A stretch of 64,000 nt of DNA, taken from positions 320,102-384,101 of the forward strand of contig DJQW01000001.1 of the NCBI GenBank assembly GCA_002437665.1, given 5' to 3'. This DNA comes from Alphaproteobacteria bacterium UBA6376 (GTDB lineage: Bacteria; Pseudomonadota; Alphaproteobacteria; Rs-D84). Below the pieces are notes generated by a model that did not search any database, was not told where the DNA came from, and was given only the letters and a program-made list of their open reading frames with translations. This document shows positions 45,019 to 53,855 of this stretch, piece after piece (the first letter of the stretch is position 1; each line of letters opens with the position of its first letter). The position numbers and the translations under genes are program-made.

Positions 45019-46095
45019 ATGGCAATATATGTAACAAAATCTTTTATGCCACCGATGGCAGAATATAACGCGTTGGTTGCGAAAATATTTCAAACTGGTA
45101 TTTTAACGAACCAAGGGCCGATGGTTCAAGAATTGCAGAAAAAATTGTCTGAATTTTTGAACGTGGAAAATTTTCACTATCTGACAAATGGTACAATCGC
45201 GTTACAGTTGGCATTGTCTGCGCTGGACATAAATGATGGTGATGTTATAACAACACCATTCTCGTACGTGGCGACAACATCCAGTGTCTTGTGGCAACGT
45301 TGCAAACCGGTGTTTGTTGATATCGAACCAAATAATTTTACCATTGATGCAAAAAAAATAGAGACCGCCATCACCCCACGCACCCGCGCGATTATGCCTG
45401 TGCACGTATTTGGTTATGCGTGTGATGTTGATGCAATCCAGAAAATTGCTGACCAGCATAATTTGAAGGTGATTTATGATGGTGCGCACGCATTCGCATC
45501 AAAATATAATGGCCGTTCATTGTTGTCATACGGTGATATTTCAACATTGTCGTTCCATGCAACAAAATTGTTCCACACGGTCGAAGGTGGGGCATGTATC
45601 GTACGTGACCGCGCGGTGTCTGACAAACTGGAATTACAAAAACGCTTTGGACATCATGGTGACACGCATTACATGTTGGGCATAAATGGTAAACAGTCCG
45701 AATTTCACGCGGCGATGGGATTGGCTAATTTCCCGTATATTGCCCATTGCATCAATGAACGCAAACGCGTGTCTGATTTGTATGACAGCGAACTGCATGG
45801 ATTGGTTGGCCGTCCGGCATCGCAACATGGGTTGGAATATAATTACGCGTATTTTCCGGTACTGTTCAAGGACGAGGATGAATTAAAGCGTGTGTTTGCG
45901 GCATTGGCTGAAAATGAAATTTACGCGCGCCGCTATTTCTGGCCCAGCTTGAATACATTGCCATACGTAACGCGCAGCGCGTGTCCATTGTCGGAAAACG
46001 TTGCGTCGCGCATCGCGTGTTTGCCGCTGTACCCAGATTTGGCAAATGATGATGTCTTAAAGATTTGCAAGATTATCAAGGGTAACGTCCGATGA
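45019..46095 (+). CDS. DegT/DnrJ/EryC1-family sugar aminotransferase
   Basis: PLP-dependent sugar-nucleotide aminotransferase. The product has FYLTNGT-like FHYLTNGTIALQLAL, TTPFSYVATTSS, FVDIEP and the PLP lysine in LSFHATKLFHTVEGG. The end FWPSLNTLPYV fits the family. It would make an amino sugar for the glycan. The start at 45019 (MAIYVTKSF) is preferred; an ATG at 45007 overlaps the previous gene. No nucleotide-sugar dehydratase is nearby, so the precursor comes from elsewhere. Confidence 0.9.
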   Translation: MAIYVTKSFMPPMAEYNALVAKIFQTGILTNQGPMVQELQKKLSEFLNVENFHYLTNGTIALQLALSALDINDGDVITTPFSYVATTSSVLWQRCKPVFVDIEPNNFTIDAKKIETAITPRTRAIMPVHVFGYACDVDAIQKIADQHNLKVIYDGAHAFASKYNGRSLLSYGDISTLSFHATKLFHTVEGGACIVRDRAVSDKLELQKRFGHHGDTHYMLGINGKQSEFHAAMGLANFPYIAHCINERKRVSDLYDSELHGLVGRPASQHGLEYNYAYFPVLFKDEDELKRVFAALAENEIYARRYFWPSLNTLPYVTRSACPLSENVASRIACLPLYPDLANDDVLKICKIIKGNVR

Positions 46096-47282
46096 TTTTT
46101 CACTGGTTTTGGAAAAAGAATCCCAATATAAAAATTGCGGTTATTGATTCGCAGTTTCCACAGGCGCGCCCGATGGGATTTCGCAATTCTGAAATCAATG
46201 CTATTTTACGCACTGTCCCAAATGCGCATGCATTCGCCATGCGACCAATGCGCCCAGGGGCGGATGCGTGGTTTCATCACGGGTACGGGGTAAAAAAATC
46301 TGCATTTCGTCGTAATTTTCGTTCGTATTTGGGGGTGTATCCTGAAAATGCGGGGCGTATTTCATATTTGCCACGGCGGTTGCGCGGGGTGCGGGTTGTG
46401 TATTCGTATTTCTTGGCCGAAACGTACACACTGTTGCCGTATTTGAATAAAAACAAGTTGCCATTTGTATTTGTTTTGTACCCCGGTGGTGGATTTGGAT
46501 TGAATAACGCATCATCTGATGCAATGTTGCGTGCAATTTTTACCAGTCCGCAATTTCGCCGTGTGATTGTGACACAACCCGCAACACGCGATTATTTAAT
46601 CGATAATAATTTTTGCACGCCAAATCAAATTGAATATCTGTTTGGCAGTTATGCGCAATTTTCGCCGGCCGATGTTTTGCCAAAACAATATTATCCCGCT
46701 GACAAAGACACGATTGATATCTGTTTTGTTGCATGCAAGTACAGCCCGCGCGGAATTGATAAAGGGTACGATTTGTTCATTGATGCTGTGCGCGATTTAA
46801 TTCATCGTCACCCAAATGTTCGTGCACACGTTGTTGGAAATTTCAACGGCAGCGATATTGATGTGTCCGACATTCGCGACAAAATAACTTTTCATGGATT
46901 GTTGACACCCGACGCGTTGCGTAAATTATACACACGCATGGACATCTGTATTTCACCAAACAGGCCGTATAAGCTGTTTGATGGAAATTTTGATGGATTT
47001 CCACTGGGGTTGGAAGCAATGGTGTTTTCCACCGTTCTGATGACAACAGATGAACTGAATAATAACCGTGGTTCGTTTGATGATGGTCGCGAATTGATTG
47101 TCATAAAACCAGATGCCACGGACATTATCGCACGCGTTGATGCATTGATTGCAAATCCGCAAAATATGTATGAAATTGGGCGTGCCGGCGCAATGAAACT
47201 GGACACGTTGATGAACCCCGCTCAGCGCAGCCAGCATATAATAAAAATACTAGAAACCATTGCAGGGGAAAATGAAGCATAA
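46092..47282 (+). CDS. Glycosyltransferase (GT-B, family 4-like)
   Basis: The 396-residue product has a GT-B layout. The N-terminal half is atypical. The C-terminal half has DICFVACKYSPRGIDKGYD, HVVGNF, ITFHGLLTPDALRKLYTRM and ISPNRPYKLFDGNFDGFPLGLEAM, which carries the late donor-binding acidic residue. It overlaps its neighbours (ATGA at the start; the next gene starts inside its end), so the operon is translationally coupled. Confidence 0.82.
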   Translation: MIFHWFWKKNPNIKIAVIDSQFPQARPMGFRNSEINAILRTVPNAHAFAMRPMRPGADAWFHHGYGVKKSAFRRNFRSYLGVYPENAGRISYLPRRLRGVRVVYSYFLAETYTLLPYLNKNKLPFVFVLYPGGGFGLNNASSDAMLRAIFTSPQFRRVIVTQPATRDYLIDNNFCTPNQIEYLFGSYAQFSPADVLPKQYYPADKDTIDICFVACKYSPRGIDKGYDLFIDAVRDLIHRHPNVRAHVVGNFNGSDIDVSDIRDKITFHGLLTPDALRKLYTRMDICISPNRPYKLFDGNFDGFPLGLEAMVFSTVLMTTDELNNNRGSFDDGRELIVIKPDATDIIARVDALIANPQNMYEIGRAGAMKLDTLMNPAQRSQHIIKILETIAGENEA

Positions 47283-48030
47283 ATATGATTTAATCTTTTC
47301 AATCGGTCAGGCGTGCGCATGTTCATCAAACTTGCGCAAAAACGATTTGCAATTTGCGTCATACCCAATGGATTGGTTGTTTGGCAACGACTTGGCGGGG
47401 CGTGTACAAATTTTAGTGTCACGCTTTGACAGATTTATCGACGTTTCTGATTTGGAATATACTTATTCAGAACGCAGCATATTATGTGATGCATATCACA
47501 ATAAATATAATGATTTAACATTTAATCATGATTTCGCGGCGGCCACACCGTTGACCGAAACATACCTTGGGGTACGCCAAAAATATGAACGCCGCATAGG
47601 TCGTTTGTTAAACGGTATAGAAAATTCAGAACGTGTATTGGCCGTGTACATGGAAACACCCGACAGTGGCAAATCAAAATATAGTGAGTCGGATATCGTA
47701 AAAATTCATGACAAATTGCAACGTGCATTTGCCCCAACACAAATAGATCTGTTGTATATTTCACCAGATACAAAAATACCACATGGTGCGCGACGTGTCG
47801 TGCTGGACAATTCTGGCGTAAAGTGGATTGTATCTGAATACCAGACCAAAGACAAAAGCAAACCATCATACACCCCAGATGCACACGTTTTGGCAAAAAT
47901 ATTCCGTGATTATTCATTAAATACCACATTTGGATTCAAACTGCGCCGCGCGATTCTGAAAATAGTGGCGAACCTGATTCCGTGCAGAAAACACAGACGG
48001 GCATTCCGGAAAAAGTATCACTTAAAATAG
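47272..48030 (+). CDS. DUF1796-like protein (putative papain-like fold)
   Basis: The 252-residue product begins YDLIFSIGQACACSSNLRKN and continues QFASYPMDWLFGND, the pattern of the DUF1796 putative cysteine peptidase family (SIGxxC ... SYPFDW). It often lies in surface polysaccharide clusters. The C-terminus is basic and membrane-near. Activity is unproven. It starts at the ATG after aggggaa, overlapping the preceding gene. Confidence 0.7.
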   Translation: MKHKYDLIFSIGQACACSSNLRKNDLQFASYPMDWLFGNDLAGRVQILVSRFDRFIDVSDLEYTYSERSILCDAYHNKYNDLTFNHDFAAATPLTETYLGVRQKYERRIGRLLNGIENSERVLAVYMETPDSGKSKYSESDIVKIHDKLQRAFAPTQIDLLYISPDTKIPHGARRVVLDNSGVKWIVSEYQTKDKSKPSYTPDAHVLAKIFRDYSLNTTFGFKLRRAILKIVANLIPCRKHRRAFRKKYHLK

Positions 48031-48038
48031 GATGTTAC

Positions 48039-49037
48039 ATGAAACCCAAATTATCAGTTTTATGCATTACGTATAATCATGAACCGTTTATCAGACAGTG
48101 CTTGGACGGATTTGTTATGCAGAAAACAAATTTTCCATTTCAGGTTTTGATTCACGACGATGCGTCAACTGACGGTACGGCGGACATTATTCGTGAATAT
48201 GCAAAAAAATACCCTGATATTATCAAGCCCGTGTTGCAAAAACAAAACCAGTTTTCACGCGGCATCAATGTTGACAAGGCATTTAACTGGCCTCGCATCA
48301 GCGGCGAATATGTTGCCCTGTGCGAAGGTGATGATTATTGGACAGACCCGCACAAGTTGCAAAAGCAGGTTGATTTCTTGGATGCGCGCCCTGATTACAG
48401 CGTGTGTTTTCATCCCGTGCGTGTTGTGTGGGCGGACAAATCGCACCCCGACAGCATATTCCCAACACCAAAATATCGTTTTAACAAAACAACATTGGAA
48501 TTGTCTGATTTATTAAAACATAATTTTATTCAGACAAATTCTGTGGTGTATCGCTGGGCATTGGCGGGGCGCGAATCTGATTACCCTGATGGAATTTTGC
48601 CTGGGGATTGGTTTATGCATTTAATGCATGCCGCAACGGGTAAAATTGGATTTTTGCCAGATGTAATGGCGGTATACCGTCGCCATGCGGGCGGTATATG
48701 GTGGGATTATGGTCGAACCGATAATTGGTTTTTGAAATGCGCGACCAAGAACATGAAATTCTATGCCGAACAAGAACGAATGTTTGGTGTCAATCGTACC
48801 CCAGAAATGACGAACCTGATGCGTCGTACAATCGCCGTATTCTTGCGCAACCATAAATTTGATGAAATTGTGCAAATTGCAAATGAATACCCCGATGTGT
48901 ATCAGGCGGCAACCGCCGCCACGCCCGCATGCCCAGATGCGGAATCCGCCGCGCATTGGCATCACAGATTTAATTATTTGCTGATTTTAACGGGTGTATT
49001 GATAATGACATTGTTGGGAATGATTATATGGGGGTAA
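48039..49037 (+). CDS. Glycosyltransferase family 2 with C-terminal membrane segment
   Basis: The 332-residue product has LSVLCITYNHEPFIRQCLDG, the HDDASTDGTADI loop and the DxD-bearing ALCEGDDYWTDP, followed by LPGDWFMHLMHA. The last 22 residues (LLILTGVLIMTLLGMIIWG) form a membrane anchor. Start at 48039 follows a weak site; in-frame upstream codons lie in the previous gene. Confidence 0.88.
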   Translation: MKPKLSVLCITYNHEPFIRQCLDGFVMQKTNFPFQVLIHDDASTDGTADIIREYAKKYPDIIKPVLQKQNQFSRGINVDKAFNWPRISGEYVALCEGDDYWTDPHKLQKQVDFLDARPDYSVCFHPVRVVWADKSHPDSIFPTPKYRFNKTTLELSDLLKHNFIQTNSVVYRWALAGRESDYPDGILPGDWFMHLMHAATGKIGFLPDVMAVYRRHAGGIWWDYGRTDNWFLKCATKNMKFYAEQERMFGVNRTPEMTNLMRRTIAVFLRNHKFDEIVQIANEYPDVYQAATAATPACPDAESAAHWHHRFNYLLILTGVLIMTLLGMIIWG

Positions 49038-49040
49038 ACT

Positions 49041-49601
49041 ATGAAATCTAATTTTTATTCTGATACAGAATTACAGGAATTGGGGTTAAAGTCATATGGC
49101 AAAAATGTACTGATTTCGCGCAAATGTTCCATATACGGTGCGCATAATATCAGTGTTGGCGACAATGTTCGTATTGATGATTTTTGCATTTTGTCTGGTA
49201 ATATAACAATTGGAAATTATGTGCATATTTCGGCATATTGTGCTTTGTATGGTCGCGCAGGAATAACCATTGGTAATTTCTGTGGGCTGTCCCCCCGCAC
49301 AACCATTTTTTCTGCGTCCGATGATTTTTCTGGTGAATTTATGGTTTCGCCAATGGTTCCCGAACATCTGACCAAATTGACCGCAGGGCCTGTGGTGCTG
49401 AATGATTTTGTACAGGTTGGCGCAAACTCTGTTGTGATGCCAAATGTTACATTTGGCACTGGGGCGGTATGTGGTGTTTTTTCATTCGTAAAAAATGATT
49501 TAGATGCATGGACACAAAATGTCGGTATACCGTGCAGGTTTTTATGCCAGCGTAAACAGAATCCAATTAAACTGGCAGAACAAATAACGGACATGGCATA
49601 A
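49041..49601 (+). CDS. Hexapeptide-repeat (left-handed beta-helix) acyltransferase
   Basis: The 186-residue product has tandem hexapeptide turns: ISVGDNVRIDDFCILSGNITIGNYVHISA, GITIGNFCGLSPRTTIF, and VVLNDFVQVGANSVVMPNVTFGTGAVCG. It is close to WbbJ/NodL-type O-acetyltransferases and would acetylate a sugar, possibly the amino sugar made by the DegT enzyme. It is last in the glycan operon; a terminator follows. Confidence 0.85.
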   Translation: MKSNFYSDTELQELGLKSYGKNVLISRKCSIYGAHNISVGDNVRIDDFCILSGNITIGNYVHISAYCALYGRAGITIGNFCGLSPRTTIFSASDDFSGEFMVSPMVPEHLTKLTAGPVVLNDFVQVGANSVVMPNVTFGTGAVCGVFSFVKNDLDAWTQNVGIPCRFLCQRKQNPIKLAEQITDMA

Positions 49602-49630
49602 AACAGTCCCCATTATGGGGACTGTTTTAT
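49601..49630. terminator. Bidirectional terminator between convergent genes
   Basis: aaacagtcccc-attat-ggggactgttt hairpin overlapping the stop codons of both neighbours. Confidence 0.9.
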
Positions 49631-50127
49631 GCGGCAATGCCTGAAATCAACCAATATGTTTCGCCTGTGTCGTATGCGGAACTGCCGCCCGTGGCGTACG
49701 TGCTGGACGCGGTTATTGTACTGGTGGTCTTTGCAATACATTTGCGTGTCGGCACAGACGTATTTTGCGGCACAATGCCAACTGATAATACGTGCGTATA
49801 GTTTACATCTGCCATGGTGACGGGCAAGGTTATAACAATGTTTGAACTGCCTGTGGCTTTGCCGCCTTGCTCGACCCAGCCACTGCGATATTTACGATAC
49901 CACGTGTAATTGTTTTCGGCGGTTGGCACTTGCCATGCAACGACATAATCCCAACCTGTGGCGTCCGGCATATCACTTTGCCGTGCCAGCATTGTGCCGC
50001 CCGCGGTCACGCCATCGTGCACGCGCAATGTTTGGTTTGTTGTATCAACTGTAATTTCGCCAACTGCACCGATAAAGTTTTTATGCTCGTCGGCGGTTCC
50101 CCGACGAAATTGAATTTGTCTGGACAT
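49627..50127 (-). CDS. Phage tail-fibre/tropism-determinant-like protein
   Basis: The 166-residue product begins MSRQIQFRRGTADEHKNFIG and continues AVGEITVDTTNQTLRVHDG. This is the N-terminal domain pattern found in phage tail fibres and the major tropism determinant (Mtd_N-like). A Thr/Ser-rich beta part follows. No other phage structural genes are nearby. An aaggaaaaat site supports the start at 50127. It may be a solitary prophage remnant or a domesticated surface protein. Confidence 0.68.
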   Translation of the reverse strand: MSRQIQFRRGTADEHKNFIGAVGEITVDTTNQTLRVHDGVTAGGTMLARQSDMPDATGWDYVVAWQVPTAENNYTWYRKYRSGWVEQGGKATGSSNIVITLPVTMADVNYTHVLSVGIVPQNTSVPTRKCIAKTTSTITASSTYATGGSSAYDTGETYWLISGIAA

Positions 50128-50258
50128 ATTTTTCCTTTTGATTGATTTTGTGAAATTGAATAAAAAAAGACCGATGCGGTCACGCATCGGCAAGTGCCGG
50201 TATTATATCACAAAACACATAAAAAATCAATTTGATAATAAATTCCCACCGCATATTC

Positions 50259-50287
50259 TGGACGCTGAAACAAAAATTTGATATAAT
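50259..50287 (+). promoter_or_regulatory. Probable promoter of ldh
   Basis: TGGACG (50259-50264) and TATAAT (50282-50287), 17 bases apart, with an extended TGa before the -10. Confidence 0.6.
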
Positions 50288-50321
50288 CAAACCGACCAAA
50301 AAGAACAGAGAGAGGGAACAC

Positions 50322-51257
50322 ATGAAAATTGCAATTATTGGTATTGGTACGGTTGGTTCGGCCGTTGCAACCGCGGTTAAAAATACGGGCTTTGTACACG
50401 AAATAGTATTGTTTGATCGTGATGCAATTCGCGCACGCGCCGCCGCCGAAGATTTGGGCCATGCCGCCAGTTTCGGCTTTGACGTTAAAATTTCCGCGGT
50501 CAGTAACTATCGCGGTATTCGCGGGTCTGACATCGTGATTATTTCTGCGGGTGCAAATCAGAAACCTGGGGAAACGCGCACGGAATTGTTGAACAGAAAC
50601 GTTGCTGTGATTTCAGATATTATTCCACGCGTTATGGCAAATGTTGATCCAAAGCGCGTCCGCATTATCGTTGTAACAAACCCATTGGATGTGATGGTTA
50701 TGTTGGCCCAGAAATTGTCCAAGTTGCCGGCGTCCCGCGTAATTGGCACGGGTACTATGTTGGATTCTGCGCGCCTGCGCACGATTTTGTCACGTCAACT
50801 GTCGGTATCGACCCAGTCCATCAATGCGTACGTATTGGGCGAACATGGTGATTCCAGTATGATAAATTGGACGTCTGCCACGATTGGTGCGGTTGCGCTG
50901 GACGATTTCTGTCGCCAGATGAAAACACCATTACCTGCGACAACGCGTGCAACGATTGAACATCGTGTACGTAATGCGGCATATGAAATCATTCAGGGCC
51001 GCGGTGCAACATGGGACGGTATCGGTGCGGCGGCGGCGGACTTGCTGCGTTGCATTATCAATAACGAACATCGTATTTTGACCGTCAGTTGCGTAAATGG
51101 CACGGGCGCGAATATGGTTGCAATGTCATTGCCACGCGTGGTTGGTGCGGACGGTGCATCTGCCCCGATTATGCCAAAAATGTCGGCATCTGAGAGTGCG
51201 GCATTACGCAAGTGTGCAAAAATAATTCGCAAGAATTACGATTCGATTGGCAAATAA
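50322..51257 (+). CDS. ldh: L-lactate dehydrogenase (lactate/malate dehydrogenase family)
   Basis: The 311-residue product has the NAD loop IGIGTVGSAVATAV, the substrate loop SAGANQKPGETRTELL, TNPLDVMV and GEHGDSSM with the catalytic His. Gln before KPGETR marks lactate rather than malate dehydrogenase (which has Arg there). It would regenerate NAD+ by reducing pyruvate, suggesting a fermentative or facultative life style. The ATG at 50322 follows gagaggga. Confidence 0.88.
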   Translation: MKIAIIGIGTVGSAVATAVKNTGFVHEIVLFDRDAIRARAAAEDLGHAASFGFDVKISAVSNYRGIRGSDIVIISAGANQKPGETRTELLNRNVAVISDIIPRVMANVDPKRVRIIVVTNPLDVMVMLAQKLSKLPASRVIGTGTMLDSARLRTILSRQLSVSTQSINAYVLGEHGDSSMINWTSATIGAVALDDFCRQMKTPLPATTRATIEHRVRNAAYEIIQGRGATWDGIGAAAADLLRCIINNEHRILTVSCVNGTGANMVAMSLPRVVGADGASAPIMPKMSASESAALRKCAKIIRKNYDSIGK

Positions 51258-51361
51258 AACACGCGCGGGCGCGTAGTGCATCCGCGGCTTTTATGGATTC
51301 AATCATATTTAATATCATCGCCCCCATTGGTATAATTTGCATACAGATGGGGGATTTTTCT

Positions 51362-51667
51362 ATGCCAGATAAAATTACATATACGTTGTATTCAAATGGT
51401 CTGGGGTTCAGTGCCGACGTGTTGGGCCGGCACATTGGTGAAATCACATTCTTTCGCGTTGGAATTGATAAATTTGTTATCGACCACACCGCGGTTGTTC
51501 CCGAATATCGCAACGCACAGGTTGGACGAAATCTGGTGCGTCAGGTATGTAATTTGGCGCGCCAACAACATCGCAAGATTATACCCCTGTGTCCCTTTGC
51601 GCGTGCGATGTTCGGCCGATACGCAGAATTTGATGATGTGCGTTTAATGAATCACAGCCAGTTGTAA
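51362..51667 (+). CDS. Small GNAT-family acetyltransferase (YjdJ-like)
   Basis: The 101-residue product matches the small COG2388-type GNAT proteins: DHTAVVPEYRNAQVGRNLVR holds the acetyl-CoA loop and RKIIPLCPFARAMF is the family end. Substrate unknown. Start at 51362 (MPDKITYTLYSNG) or at the ATG five codons upstream; the first is favoured by family alignment. Confidence 0.78.
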   Translation: MPDKITYTLYSNGLGFSADVLGRHIGEITFFRVGIDKFVIDHTAVVPEYRNAQVGRNLVRQVCNLARQQHRKIIPLCPFARAMFGRYAEFDDVRLMNHSQL

Positions 51668-51741
51668 TTCAGATATTTTGAAAAAATGTCTTGCGCCACC
51701 TGCATGGTCTTTCTATAATCACGGCAGGAAAAGGAGAAAAA

Positions 51742-52320
51742 ATGAAAAAATTATCTATTTTGTCGGCTGTATTGGGTATGGCTGCGTTCGGTGCGGCGTC
51801 TGCTGCGGATATCGCAATTTATCATTCCCCAACATGCCCACACTGCCACCACGCACGTGAATTTATAGAGGGCCAGTTGGTCTATGAATACCCAACTGTT
51901 TCGGTCAACGAAATCAACGTTATGGTTCCTGAAAATGTTGAAAAATTCCAAGATGCGTTGGCAAAATGTGAATATGATTCTGGTGGTGTACCTGTAATCG
52001 TTATTGGCGAAAAATGCTTCCAAGGGTATGCTGATTTCATGCAACAGGATTTGCGTGACGCCGTCGAAGCAGATATGAGCGATGCTGACAAGGCAACCGC
52101 CGCCGAAAACCGCAAGGCATATGAACAAGACGCCGAAGGGTTCAAGGCCGCACATGCCGATCGTGCAAATGCGATTTCTGAATACAGTGCCACTGCGGCA
52201 TCTGATGAAACAGCGCAAAAAAAAAATGAAGTAAAGCACGGCACAACCGCATACTTCTATGGTTTGTTGGTTGTACTGGTTGCGGCATTGGGCTTCGTTC
52301 TGGTTCGCAAGAAAAAATAA
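51742..52320 (+). CDS. Exported thioredoxin-fold protein with CPHC site and C-terminal membrane anchor
   Basis: The 192-residue product has a signal peptide (MKKLSILSAVLGMAAFGAASA), a thioredoxin/glutaredoxin start ADIAIYHSPTCPHCHHAREF with the redox CPHC pair, and the cis-Pro GGVPVIVIGEKCFQGY. An acidic linker follows. The tail HGTTAYFYGLLVVLVAALGFVLVRKKK (last 27 residues) is a membrane anchor with a basic stop. It likely exchanges disulfides in the periplasm, tethered to the membrane, and could serve the many Cys-rich exported proteins here. Confidence 0.8.
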   Translation: MKKLSILSAVLGMAAFGAASAADIAIYHSPTCPHCHHAREFIEGQLVYEYPTVSVNEINVMVPENVEKFQDALAKCEYDSGGVPVIVIGEKCFQGYADFMQQDLRDAVEADMSDADKATAAENRKAYEQDAEGFKAAHADRANAISEYSATAASDETAQKKNEVKHGTTAYFYGLLVVLVAALGFVLVRKKK

Positions 52321-52358
52321 TCGCTTTGCGCATGTAACAGAATCGCTGGGGACACCGT

Positions 52359-53111
52359 ATGTTTGATTTAACTACGCTTGACTATATCTATGTGGGTGTG
52401 TTATTGGCATCCACTGTTTGGGCAACAATTCGTGGTGGGGTATACGAAACAATCGCAACCCTGTCATGGGTTGCGGCGGCGGTGTCTGCGCGATTTGCAT
52501 CACCATTGTTGGATTCGCTGTTGCAACGCTGGTTCGATCTGACGGATTCAACGGTCGGTACATTGGTTGCATCATACTTTATTGTGTTCTTTGCAATTTT
52601 GTTGTTGGTTGGTTTCTTTAACCAGAAATTACGCGATAAAATTCAGGCCAGCATGATAAAGGTTACCGATCACACATTGGGCGTAATATTTGGTATTGTG
52701 CGCGGTATATTCGTTATGGGCGTCGTGTATTGGATTATGTTGTGGTATTATTCCGATGCACCACAAATGCCCCAGTGGATTGCCGATGCGCGCACGCGTC
52801 CGGTTATGCAGTTGACGGCGGTTAAACTGGATGAATGGTTTGTCCCAGGAACTGAAAACAAGTTACTGGCGCGTGATATGGCGGGTTCTCGGGAATCGAT
52901 TGAAATCTATAATAATTTGATAAATCCGGCGGTGTCTGATTCAAAACAGAAAGCAAGTGACGGCACAAAAACAGAAAATGCCGCGGCCCCTGAAACAGGG
53001 TATAAATCGTCTGAACGCACCGCACTGGAAAATCAGTTATTACAGATTGAAACCGCCGCCCGTGCCGAAGAGGCACGCGACACCACCGCCCCCGACGCTG
53101 ATGCAGAATAG
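52359..53111 (+). CDS. cvpA: CvpA-family membrane protein
   Basis: The 250-residue product has four hydrophobic segments over residues 1-130 (for example LDYIYVGVLLASTVWATIRGGVYETIATLSW, in pieces) and the DHTLGVIFGIVRGIFVMG segment typical of CvpA. An acidic, Ala-rich cytosolic tail follows from about residue 185. CvpA is needed for colicin V export in E. coli and linked to envelope stress elsewhere; exact role unknown. It does not sit beside purF as in E. coli. Confidence 0.82.
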   Translation: MFDLTTLDYIYVGVLLASTVWATIRGGVYETIATLSWVAAAVSARFASPLLDSLLQRWFDLTDSTVGTLVASYFIVFFAILLLVGFFNQKLRDKIQASMIKVTDHTLGVIFGIVRGIFVMGVVYWIMLWYYSDAPQMPQWIADARTRPVMQLTAVKLDEWFVPGTENKLLARDMAGSRESIEIYNNLINPAVSDSKQKASDGTKTENAAAPETGYKSSERTALENQLLQIETAARAEEARDTTAPDADAE

Positions 53112-53131
53112 GGCGCGAATAAAATTTCATT

Positions 53132-53160
53132 CACCGCACAATTCGTGCGGTGTTTTTTTG
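53132..53160 (+). terminator. Terminator of cvpA
   Basis: caccgcac-aattc-gtgcggtg hairpin with a seven-T run. Confidence 0.92.
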
Positions 53161-53233
53161 TGAAATCGTTCCCGATGACATTATGCGCCATATGTGAAAA
53201 AATCGTGGTACATAAACCAATGGGGGGGCGAAA

Positions 53234-53752
53234 ATGTTTCTCAGATTAAAAATTTGCACAACTGTATTATTCCTGTACGAAATTATCGCGGTGATATTGC
53301 TGCATTTACCAAACACGTGCGCAACGCTGTTTGGATTACCGTTTTGTTCAGACGCGGTGTATAAATACTTTATCGTATGTGCCGCCGTGCCAATGATTGC
53401 GTTTCTGATTGCAATGTGGATTCGTCAAATTGTTGTGGTGCATCGCCGGCGTCATTCGGTATTGCGTCGGGCGCGTGGCGCGGTGCGCGCAATCGCCGAA
53501 AATGTGCGTGACCATGTCGCGGGCCACATCAGTCAACCAGACATGGAAAAAATGATTGCGGCGGCGTTGATGATGGGGGTCAAACGTTATGCGCGCCGTC
53601 ATGGAAATATTCGTCGCTGGTTGGACGAAATAAATAACCCAAATTATTATGCTGACGCATCCGATTTTGACGATGCCGAATATGACGATGAATATGACGA
53701 GGACGAGCCCCACGCCCCACGTCGCAATTATCGCCCGCATCACGACCGATAA
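53234..53752 (+). CDS. Hypothetical membrane protein with acidic tail
   Basis: The 172-residue product has two hydrophobic segments (about residues 5-35 and 45-68), then a basic helical region (RRRHSVLRRARGAVRAIAEN). The tail is a highly acidic Asp/Glu/Tyr tract near residues 145-160 followed by a basic end. No family recognised. A ggggggcg site lies before the ATG, and its own terminator follows. Confidence 0.55.
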   Translation: MFLRLKICTTVLFLYEIIAVILLHLPNTCATLFGLPFCSDAVYKYFIVCAAVPMIAFLIAMWIRQIVVVHRRRHSVLRRARGAVRAIAENVRDHVAGHISQPDMEKMIAAALMMGVKRYARRHGNIRRWLDEINNPNYYADASDFDDAEYDDEYDEDEPHAPRRNYRPHHDR

Positions 53753-53775
53753 ATCATATTTCCGTGGTATCCGGT

Positions 53776-53802
53776 ATGCCCCCACGTGGGGCATATTTTG
53801 TT
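53776..53802 (+). terminator. Terminator after the acidic-tail membrane protein
   Basis: atgcccc-cacg-tggggcat hairpin and a T-rich tail (attttg). Confidence 0.75.
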
Positions 53803-53855
53803 GTGGAAAAAAATATTTGTCAATATATAATAGGTGGGACAAAAAGGAAAATAAA

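Noticed and set aside
42681..50130. Complete prophage
   Set aside because: Only two lone tail-fibre-like genes; no integrase, terminase, capsid, portal or lysis genes.
50322..51257. Malate dehydrogenase instead of lactate dehydrogenase
   Set aside because: The substrate loop has Gln before KPGETR, as in lactate dehydrogenases, where malate enzymes have Arg.
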